The notes under the pieces were generated by a model. That model worked only from the letters and a program-made list of their open reading frames with translations, did no database searches and was not told the DNA's origin. Below are positions 46,101-57,600 of a stretch of DNA of 64,000 bases, in pieces; positions within the stretch are counted from its first letter, which is position 1; each line of letters opens with the position of its first letter. The translations under genes were made by a program, and so were the position numbers. The DNA comes from Pteria penguin (Eukaryota > Mollusca > Bivalvia > Pterioida > Pteriidae), in NCBI GenBank assembly GCA_035048485.1, contig CM068583.1, positions 42,205,542 through 42,269,541 of the forward strand. Reading direction: 5' to 3'.

Positions 46101-49100
46101 TGAACGTCTCCTGTCAGAGTTGAGAGCAGTTGTGCGGGAGCAGTGAACGTCTTCTGTCACAGTTGAGATCAGTTGTCCAGAAGCACTGAACATCTCCTCT
46201 CAGAGTTGAGATCAGTTGTCTGGGAGCAGTGAACGTCTCCTGTCAGAGTTGAGATCAGTTGTCCGAGAGCAGTGAACGTCTCATGTCAGAACTGAGAGAA
46301 GTTGTCCGGGAGCAGTGAACGTCTCGTCAGAGTTGAGAGCAGTTGTCCGGGAGCAGTGAACGTCTCCTGTCACAGTTGAGATCAGTTGTCCAGGAGCAGT
46401 GAACGTCTCATGTCAGAGTTGAGATCAGTTGTCCGAGAGCAGTGAACGTCTCCTGTCATGGTTGAGATCAGTTGTCCGAGAGCAGTGAACGTCTGATATC
46501 AGAGTTGAGATCAGTTGTTCGAGAGCAGTAAACGTCTGATGTCAGAGTTGAGATCAGTTGTCCGGGAGCAGTGAACGTCTCATATCACAGTTGAGGGCAG
46601 TTGCTGTGGAGCAGTGAACGTCTCCTGTCAGAGTTGAGATCAGTTGTCCGGGAGCAGTGAACGTCTCATGTCACAGTTGAGGGCAGTTGCTGTGGAGCAG
46701 TGAACGTCTCATGTCAGAGTTGAGATCATTTGTCTGAGAGCAGTGAACGTCTCCTGTCAGAGTTGACAGCATTTGTCCGAGAGCAGTGAAAGTCTCATGT
46801 CAGAGTCGAGATCAGTTGTCCGAGGGCAGTGAACGTCTCATGTCAGAGTTGAGATCAATTGTCCGAGAGCAGTGAACGTCTCCTGTCAGAGTTGAGATCA
46901 GATGTCCGAGAGCAGTCAACGTCTCATGTCAGAGTTAAGATCAGATGTCCGGGAGCAGTGAACATCTCCTGTCAGAGTTGAGAGCTGTTGTCCGGGAGCA
47001 GTGAACGTCTCCTGTCAGAGTTGAGATTAGTTGTCCAGAAGCAGTGAACATCTCCTGTCAGAGTTAAGATCAGATGTCCGGGAGCAGTGAACGTCTCCTG
47101 TCAGAGTTGAGATCAGATGTCCGAGAGCAGTGAACGTTTCCTGTCATAGTTGAGATCAGTTGTCCGAGAGCAGTGAACGTCTCATGTCAGAGTTGAGATC
47201 AGTTGTCCGAGAGCAGTGAACGTCTCCTGTCAGAGTTGAGATCAGTTGTCCAGGAGCAGTGAACGTCTCCTGTCACAGTTGAGATCAGTTGTCCGGGAGC
47301 AGTGAACGTCTCCTGTCATGGTTGAGATCAGTTGTCCGAGAGCAGTGAACGTTTCATGTCAGAGTTGAGATCAGTTGTTCGAGAGCAGTGAACGTCTCCT
47401 GCCAGAGTTGAGAGCAGTTGTCCGGGAGCAGTGAACGTCTTCTGTCACAGTTGAGATCAGTTGTCCAGAAGCACTGAACATCTCCTGTCAGAGTTAAGAT
47501 CAGTTGTCTGGGAGCAGTGAACGTCTCCTGTCAGAGTTGAGATCAGTTGTCCGAGAGCAGTGAACTTCTCATGTCAGAGTTGAGAGAAGTTGTCCGGGAG
47601 CAGTGAACGTCTCGTCAGAGTTGAGAGCAGTTGTCCGGGAGCAGTGAACGTCTCCTGTCACAGTTGAGATCAGTTGTCCAGGAGCAGTGAACATCTCATG
47701 TCAGAGTTGAGATCAGTTGTCCGGGAGCAGTGAACGTCTCCTGTCATGGTTGAGATCAGTTGTCCGAGAGCAGTGAACGTCTCATGTCAGAGTTGAGATC
47801 AGTTGTCCGAGAGCAGTAAACGTCTCCTGTCAGAGTTGAGAGCAGTTGTCCGGGAGCAGTGAACGTCTCATGTCACAGTTGAGGGCAGTTGCTGTGGAGC
47901 AGTGAACGTCTCATGTCACAGTTGAGATCAGTTGTTCGGGAGCAGTGAACGTCTCATGTCACAGTTGAGGGCAGTTGTTGTGGAGCAGTGAACGTCTCAT
48001 GTCAGAGTTAAGATCATTTGTCCGAGAGCAGTGAACGTCTCCTGTCAGAGTTGAGAGCAGTTGTCCGAGAGCAGTGAACGTCTCATGTCAGAGTTGAGAT
48101 CAGTTGTCCGAGAGCAGTGAACGTCTCCTGTCAGAGTTGAGAGCAGTTGTCCGAGAGCAGTGAACGTCTCATGTCAGAGTTGAGATCAGTTGTCCGAGAG
48201 CAGTGAACGTCTCCTGTCAGAGTTAAGATCAGATGTACGGGAGCAGTGAACGTCTCATGTCACAGTTGAGATCAGTTGTCCAAGAGTAGTGAACGTCTCC
48301 TGTCAGAGTTCAGAGCAGTTGTCCGGGAGCAGTAAGCGTCTTCTGTTTTGGTGAGGCCATGTGTTTGGGAGGGTAAAACGTCTCCTGTTTGTGTGAGACT
48401 ACATGTCAGTGAGGAGAAAGCGTCTCCTGTTTCGTTAGCTACACCCATCACGAATGCCGAAAATATACAGACTATACACAACTATTGAACCACTGTACGC
48501 ATAGGATGAATGTGAACCAACACTCTACAGCTATACATCACAAGTAAAAACAAATAATAACATTTCAGTGAAACTTTTCTGCGAGATCCACACTGCAGAC
48601 TATTATTCTGTAATGAGTCATTTATGAAAATACTATTATTATTTTGTTCATATGTCTATAAATTTCATGTCATACAAATGAAATACCCATGATAGTTAAG
48701 CGAGCTCATGTACTGAGCTCGCGTAGCTGAGTTAACAAATTTGATTCGGGAACTAGGGATTTTGAGTTTAAGGCCTAAACAGTGCTTCGTCGGTATCGTC
48801 TTTTTTAAAAACCCAAGAATAGGCCGTGCAATACTTTGCAATGCAGATGGTATCACACAACGTATGTTAAATATTCTGACATGACGTATAACATCAAACA
48901 TATCATACCATACTGATCTTTATCCACAGAGTATTCTGTCAGGTCATTAATGACGTAATCAAATTGTTCTGACTTTTCGGTAGCGTCTTTCAACACTTTA
49001 ACACAATCATCTATTTTCACCTAAAACGATACATCTTTTACATTTAACAAACATCGACTACAATAAAATACTATAGATAAACCTATCGCCAAACTCTCTT

Positions 49101-52100
49101 AGAGTAACTATAAAAATATACCATTGCGCATTTTGACAACTACAACTGTTGATGCCTTAAATATGTAGAGCACACAAATAACCAAACTGATCTTAAAGGA
49201 AGAACCAAACCCATGTAAGGACAAAGATACGCATAAGGAAATTGTTTCCTAGTTTGAAGACTATTCAGACTTTTTCAAGGCTTTTATCACAGTAAATCGT
49301 GAAGTACATATTTCGTGTCAGTGTTGAAGCACCGAAACTACACCGTTGATACCCTCGGGAACTAAAAGTCCACGCCGAATACTGATTTTTATTCAGTGAG
49401 CCCAAGGCTGAGACAATGGCATTACAAAATATTTATACAGCAGAAAATTCATTAAATTGATCTTAAAGACTGTACTGCCATATTTTTGTTTATTGAATTG
49501 AATATAATAAAAAACAAATACACGAGTTCAAGAGAATAATATCTTCATACGTTCAACACCACCGATGTCTTGCTTTGTACATCATTGTAATATACATTTA
49601 ATATATATACTTTTATATAGATATAAATTTTTCTTAAATTAAGGAATATCTTCCTTGAACCGAACAAAACTCTGTCCTAAGATGGGTTTTATGGCACTTA
49701 CTTGTAGGTTCGTTTGGTAAGCACTTTGCTCTTCATTTATCAACACTTTGGATTTCATTCTAAATCAAAGATTACTTAGGTGGGATAAAGATAATTCTAT
49801 CATAACGGATGCGCAATTTGGTTTTAGATCAGGTTTCGGTACAATTGATGCAATGTTCGTTTTGCAGTCATTGATAAATAAACATCTACGTGAAAATGGA
49901 GGGAGACTATATTGTTGTTTTATAGACTATAGGAAGGCATTCGACTTCGTGAATAGGAGTAAATTATGGATTAAACTTGCAAAAATTGGGATACAAGGGA
50001 AAATGATTAATATTATTATATCACTGTACGAGAATATTAAATGCTGCGTAAAGTATCAAGGTTTCCTCTCTCAGTATTTTGGGAATCAAATCGGTCTTTT
50101 TCAGAGAGAAATTTGATTTTGAAATACATTTGCTGAGCGAAAATTGCACTTCAATTGAAATCAATTTAATTAGTCTATTTCTTATAATGTATGCAAATGA
50201 CACTTCTTGCTGAAACTCCTGCAGCGTATTTTAAACTCGCTTTACAATTATTGTCAGGAATGGAATCTTACTGTAAACACGGATAAGACTAAAATTATGA
50301 TACTTAGAAATGGATTAGAGTGAAAGAAAATGAGAGATGAGTGTATAACTATTTAAAATTGTAAATGAGTTTAATTATCTTGGCCTACTGCTTTACTACA
50401 ATGGTTTTACAAAAGCACAACAGCAGCTAGATGATCAAGAAAGAAACGCGCTCTTATGGGACCATGCAATATTTATCGCCGGGGTGGGACCGGTGCATTC
50501 GGAAATTTGATTTAAAAAATGTATGTGTTCCATGCATACTATTTTCCAAAAAAGTAATTGTCCCATATCAATTTTAAGTGAAAAAAGTACATGTCACATC
50601 ACAATGTTTGGTATAGTTTTAATGTTCATGTATGTATAAACATCTTATCAGCTAACACACAATATAAAATGTTTGTACATGTATGTGTATTTGGAAATAT
50701 CCATAAGAAAATTACTTTTCCTAAAACATTGTGTAATCTATAAATTGTAAAAATATATTACATATCATGTACTGAAGCATAGAAATGATAGTAATAACAA
50801 AACAGTTCAAATGAAGCATTACTATGTCATATGTGAAAGTGTGACCATTAACAATGGCTGGCTGTTCGTGACGAGGCACTTGACTATATTTCCTCTTGTA
50901 TGTAATTATTCCTGTGACTGTATGACTTTATGCGTTGGATGATCTTTCATATTTCAGTCATTTATTTTTATATTGCAAAGCCTAATAAGCGTAGTTGTTT
51001 TCTGATTTTGTTCAAGTTTATCAAGGTTTACTTTTATTTTTATGTTATGGTTATCCATGTTTTAGTTGTTCAAAGTTTATGAAATCATAAAAAAGTGCAT
51101 TGTTGTAAAAAAGTAGTTGTCCCATGCAGAATGTCTGTGAAAAATCTCTTTGTCCCATGTTGTATGGTCATAAAAAAGTGTATGTCCCATCACATTTTGC
51201 ATCGGTCCCACCCCGGTGATAAATATTGCATGGTCCCTTAGTATCAATAGTAAACTGAACAACTTTTTTTTCAATATTAAGACAAAATTTCCTATTTTTG
51301 ATGCGTACGTAAACGTAAACGTAAGCATTCTTTCATTTGCATCAGATGTGTGTTTTTCATAAAGGTAGTGATATCGAAAAGTACATTTAATGTTTTGTAA
51401 AGGAGTTCTTGGTCTGAAGAGACACATTAGCAACGAACTTGTGTATCTTGAACTGGGTAGATTTCCATGTCATATATTCAGGAAAATGAAAGCAATGAAA
51501 TATTGGCTAAAATTAAGAAAAACAGAGAATTGTATTCTAAAAACCTGTTACAAAGACATGGTAAAAGAAAATGATAAGTGGATTGAAGGTATTAGAGCAG
51601 AATTAGAAGAATTGGAATTAAGCTTTTATGGTACAATAATTTGACGAAAAGTGTGCTTATATGATAATAAAACAGAGAAATAACGATAGTTTTATTCAAG
51701 AAAAGTCAGAAATCGATGTCATGGCGAAAAGTAATCTGTATAAGTATATTGTAAACAATCACTGCCTTCAGTTTGATCTTACAGAATCACTGCATGTAAA
51801 AATTCGAGAAATGATAACTAAGTTAAGAATCTCTAGACATAACCTTTACTTAGGAAATGGAAGATATTTACATGTCAATAGAAATGAGCGTAAATGAGTA
51901 TTATGTAATATGAATGAGATAATGTCATTTTATACTTCAATGTCTAGTTTATGAAACAGTAAGAAAACAGTATATCAAAAGGTATTATTGTCGTAATAGC
52001 ATTGTTTTTAACTGAATTCAATTACTTAGTACTGAAATTTTAAAGAGTTAAGTGGTTTGGGAAAATTCTTGATAGAAGCTAATAATATTCGTGACGAATT

Positions 52101-54514
52101 ATTTCCAAATGGACATTGAGGTCTAAAATATTATTCATTAGAGTTTTAAGTTATACTACTGATATATGCTTACTTCTTCTGTTAATTAATTACATGTATA
52201 TTTGCACTAATTGTGAAAAAGCAAGAAATTCAACTGTATACCTTTGTAACTGTAACTGAATCCCATATATCTTTCGATATACGGAATAACAGAGTATCAT
52301 CGCGGAGACATAAGAAATTAAATCAAGTCTATAATTTTTCTAATATTTTTGAATATAATTATATATAAAGGCAATCTCACATGTTTATTCTTCGTTTGAT
52401 AAGTATCCAGGTCTTCACCACAAACTGACCGCATGTGGGTTCTACATGCTTTAATGACCTCTTCGTCTATCTGTGTAAAGAATTTTAAAATACGCCATTT
52501 TGTTGCTTTGAAGTACAAGCGTTAACATATTTTCTGTTTATCATTGGAAAGAAATAATGTTGGAATGTAGTCACTTTTCTTCTGTATGACTGATTTGGTG
52601 TAAAGTTTTTGGATCCTCCTAGTATGGACGCGATTGGTCAGTGACACGACTCGTGAATCAAGGTATATGATGTATCGTACTCTCTAAACACGAGGTTCTT
52701 CATAGACATTACATATATATTTTTATGTGTAAGAAACCCATTCAACATAATGATTGCTTTCTTACATTGAATATGAGTCACTTTTAATTGGGTTAAAAGT
52801 TGCTTATGCATTGGAATTTTGCAGAGTTTAGATAGGTCAGGTATACGAATACCAACTACCTAGTCCAAAATCATGAAACCGGAGGGTATACAAAACTAGC
52901 AAAAGGACAAAAAGTAGTAAAAACAAACCGAAGAGCATACATCTAGGAGAATACGGGAACCCCAGAAAGAGGTTAGAGTTTACTCCCCAGAAGCACTCGA
53001 GACTAATATCAAATGAACGATGCCAAAAGGAAGGTCATCACGGACTACTTGCAAAAAACGAGAAGTAGGATGATGTGCCACGGAGGAATAACCATCCTCT
53101 TATCACTGTAATGATTACAACTTCGGTCATAATTTGCTGTATGTTTGGTGATCATGCGTCCTCCGAGAGTTTTAGCTGTTGTGGTTGCAATAAGTGGTGG
53201 TAGGGCTCCAGAAGTATTGAGAAAGTTTTGCAGCTGCATTGTTAGACAGTAGTTACAGTCCAACTTAAGAGTCCTAGGGGATACATGTAATGTTCTTGGA
53301 AACGGGTACTTAACTTGCAACCTGTGATGCTCGCAGAAATCGTATTTCTTACGATGAGTTTGCAACCAGTGCACTTTGATCTTGCTAATTATGCTATTTC
53401 CCCTTAGTTTTGCAGAGGCTATATGAAAGTGGCAAGAACTTGCGTTAGCTTTATCAATGGTTATGAAGAGAAAGCTAAGTTATCATTTGTTCAGTGTTGA
53501 TGCCAAGATGTTTCGTCTCCTTCAAATGCACATTAAAAAAGATGACCACGGCAGTGGCCTCTCTGGCGATGCACGATCAGTATGTCCAAGCGCTGACCCG
53601 TTGGCCAGGCAATAGATCGAACGACGACGGTGGCTGATCTGTACAAGACCCTATTCTGAAGAGAGAGTTGCAGTATGGCTACACGACCTTCGTTCGGATG
53701 GTCTTTGATTTCTTTGCTGAAGTGCTCTTCGCACCCGGTATCACCAGTGATCGGAAGTAAGTATCATGCTTGTTTAAATATTATACTTGTTACAGTATGA
53801 TGTGCATTTGATTTGGTTTATTTATTTTTTATCGTTAGATTAAATGTTTCAACGTCGAAATTTGAATAGGAGTTTATAACAATAGAAGTTGTTACCTCCA
53901 CCATTGTGACGTATTTGGGATTTTCTTTAAGTAGTTCGTGCAATACTCCACCATCGCCCCCTCCGAGGATCAGACACGATTTGTTATTAAAATCATTGTG
54001 ACCCAATCCAAGTAATGTAGAGGTGTAAATGTAGTCGCTCTCGCCTAACACTGCAGTTAATATTGTACAATATAAATAATATGACAGTATAAAAGACAAA
54101 AAAAACCCCCCAAATTACAAATGTAATTGAAATCACCTTAAAGAAAATTGAATATGAATTTTTGAACACGCTTTTTTGTAAATATAAAGACAACCATTAT
54201 AAAACTTAAAGTTCAGTCCATATATTGAACTTTAGGCCAGGTGCTGCCACAATATTTCAAGCAGATGATGAAGATGATCGTCTAATGTGGTACTGAATAT
54301 GTTAGATAAATTATTACCTATACAACAGACCCGCAAATGCTGAAGATTTTCACTGAACATCAACAGAACAGGAAACCGAAAAGATCTCTCCTGGATTCGA
54401 ACATAAAATCTGTTCATCTGAAGCCAAACACGTACACCAATGGGTCACAGGTGTGAGATTTGATCATGGTATCATATGGTTAAGCTGTATTGTACATTGC
54501 TGAGTATGAGATAT

Positions 54515-54602
<88 letters not shown>

Positions 54603-57600
54603 TATTTAAGAATTTATGTAAATTGAGGATACTGATTTTTGGGGGATGTAACTTACTGCCTCAAGGAGAGACGTTGGATCTCACTGACAGGAAAAGAATT
54701 GTTTGCTTTCTTTCAGAGTGATTTGCGACAAAGTAACTTACTATTTAGCGAGAGGGGAACAACAGCAGCGTGTTGAGGTAGGCATATTACTTACTTTTGT
54801 AACTGTGCGGGGATTTGTAGAAGTAGACTGTTTTGTTAAAGAGGTTTGACTTACTTATATCATCATCAAGGTGAAGAGCGTTCCCGAATTCTTTGGATTT
54901 GTAAATTTTGATGTTTTGCCATTCACTTTGTACTTCACACAGTAATTCTTCATAATCAAATTCCACAAGCCGCTCGTCTGCTAGAGCACCGTATGGCCAC
55001 GTAATTGCAGGAGCTCGTTTGATTGGCGAGTATATGCTAAATAACATTTAATATTTCTAGTATGTACAATGAGTAAAATTCAATTATGTTTTCATGATGA
55101 AGATTTTGATTGCAAACAAGGTAAAACAACAGTTGTCACAAGAACTATAACATAAGAAAAGCATAGAGGAAACTCCGTGGATGTTTTATAAATCCTACCA
55201 GTATGCAATAATATTTAAGGCATGAATCGAATAACTCTTAGGTGGATGGAGGTATATCCACATAACAAAAAAAAAGAGAAAAGAAAAAAAACCCCCAAAT
55301 CAAAACAACTCCCTCCGAAAGAAAAAAAAAACCCCACACAAATAAAAACAAAAAAAGCAACCCCCCCCCCCCAAAATCCGAATACAAACAAAAACATCCC
55401 CAGAAAATTGCTTCATGGCGTATGCGGGGTAAACTTCAATCCAACTAAAATCTATTGAAATTATTCCTAATCATTGTACTTTTACCTACAGTATTTCCAA
55501 ACATTTACGTCAACGGTGTTTCATTTGGGAACTATTTGTTTCCAACAAAAGAAGGAAAGAACAATAAATAAATAAACACATGCAAAGCTATATGATATGA
55601 CGCCAAATCAAAATTTTCTGCATACCTCCATGAACAAAATTTTTCCTATGACATAATCTTTTTTGCTGTTTTCCTTTCTTTTTCTTCTCTTTCTTTTTGG
55701 TGTATTCGAATCAAATTGTACCCAAATAAAACTCACTTTTGTCATAAATGTTAAAAACATTGAAGGGAAAATGAAATAATAAGGAATAAATGCAATAATT
55801 TTTCAGTTGATGGAGGTATACCCTGAGAAAATACCTGAAAACCATGCATCATGCGCTGCGCGACGGGCAACGATGCAGTTTTCCGTCTGATTTCGGGGTA
55901 TACTCCCATTTATAGAAAAATTATTAGATTCATTTCATAAATACCAAACAAAAATCGCTTAGACAATCATATGAGGCCTTTCATGGCAAAAGTAAATGAC
56001 TGCAAAATAAATCTGCTCTTTTCACTGAAGTTAAAATTGACTGAGATCTCGTGCGATACGCTAAAATAAAAGTAAATTGTCTGTTTTCCTTGTATGTATT
56101 GCATGACTATGATGTATTCCTGTATATTAAATGACCGTTTATATATTCACAAATAAAAGGTGTGACTTTGTTAAAATCAATTTTAGTGAGTTGCAATCAT
56201 ATGAATTGTAGAAATGCATTTTATCCTTACCTGTATGATTTTGTCGTTATGTTTCCAAGATGCTGTTTTATTTTCTTTTCTAATTCCTTAATGAACTGAA
56301 GATAATTGATAACATTAATTTTGTATGCATTGAAATAAATTTGCTGAAATATCTTGTGTGATCTATCTTTATGTCAAATACCATAAATACAATGGTAATA
56401 ATATTAGATTAAAAACTGGCTATGATACATGTAACAATAAATTACATTAGTTGGTAAATACCAAGATAAAACGGTACCAAAAAGTGTCGAGCAGGGATGT
56501 AAAAAGAATACTACATAAACCTTGTAAAGTTTTTGGAAACCAATTAGGGCCACACATTTTTTTATCTATCTTGAAAATTCAACTTGCTATATTGAAACTT
56601 CAAATTATTATCTTGAAAATTTAACTTACTATCTTGAAAATTCAAGATATTATCTTGAAAATTCAACTCAACTTAACTATCTTGAAAATTCAAGATCTTG
56701 TCTTGAAAATTCAAGATATTATCTTGAAAACTCAATATATTACTTTGAAAATTCAGCTTAACTATCTTGAAAATTAGTATTAAATTTTCTCTGTTTATAC
56801 GATGGATCCATATCAATATCTACACTTTTAACTACCCAGAAAACCGTTTTGTTAACGGGTATGTGGACAAGAGTTGTCAGCAGACAATATAGCTCTCCCG
56901 TAGGATTGTCACGGAGAAAGCATGTATTTTCAATGTTTTCTTAATTTAAGCTCACGGCCCTGGGGTTAAAACTTCTGGTACAGACAGAAAAGTCGAGAGC
57001 TAAAAAGTGAAATATGAAAGCTTTACTCCCAGAAGTTGAGTTACGGGCAAGGTTAAAGTTTTTGAAAAGTGTGTCAAACTTCACAGATCAAGGCCCCAAG
57101 TAAACAATATTGGTATGGACATAAAGCTTTAGCCTTAATAAACAAACGTGTGAAATATGAAAGACATACAGCTAGTGTTTGACGAATTATGGGCAAGGTC
57201 ACAGTTTTTGGAAAGTAGTTCATACGTCGAGGTCAAGGGTCGAAAATGATGGTACCAATAGCAAGATCTTGTCTCATGGAATGTAAATATGAAATATGAA
57301 AGCCCTATAATACTTTTGAAGATATGGCCAAGGTTAACGTTTTTGTCTAAGGCGCCAACGCCAACGCGGACGCAGACACGGACGCAAACGCGGACACTAT
57401 AGGTATTACATTAGGTCTCCGGACAATCGTTCCTGCAAGCTAAAAACGGTATCTTGAATTTTCAAGACAGTAAATTGAATTTTCAAGATAGTATGTTGAA
57501 TTTTCAAGATAGTATCTTGAATTTTAAGTTGAAATTTTCAAGATAGTATCTTGATTTTTCAAGACAGTATCTTGAATTTTCAAGATACTATCCTGAATTT

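Larger units (their letters stand above)
40880..48420. repeat. 43-bp minisatellite, about 175 units, in SMS intron 8
   Basis: Head-to-tail 43-bp units. The interior consensus contains GAGCAGTGAACGTCTCCTGT, then CAGAGTTGAGATCAG, then TTGTCCG. The left edge (40880-41590) and last units (48320-48420) are a different, more varied form (GAGTAAGCGTCTCCTGTCAG, AGGTGAGACCAG, GTGTCTGG). Variant sites (ATG/TTG, GAGAGC/GGGAGC, CCTGTC/CATGTC) recur in fixed order over long distances, showing block duplication. It is interrupted once by a MITE. 43 is not a multiple of 3 and stops occur, so it is not coding. Confidence 0.97.

Noticed and set aside
40880..48420. CRISPR-like array
   Set aside because: Units are contiguous 43-bp minisatellite repeats without spacers, in an intron of a eukaryotic gene.
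48665..48901. 78-residue minus-strand open frame next to SMS exon 8
   Set aside because: Does not match SMS or any family I know, and lies in the intron beyond a good donor.
53045..53374. 109-residue minus-strand open frame
   Set aside because: No similarity recognised; wrong place and phase for SMS.
53490..53760. GC-richer segment with a good GTAAGT donor at its end, and an exon-like segment at 54730-54779 on the same (plus) strand
   Set aside because: Translations contain stops in most frames and no recognisable domain; kept only as an unexplained patch.
55215..55458. Open frames on both strands rich in Lys/Pro or Phe/Gly
   Set aside because: Produced by the A-run and C-run tract.
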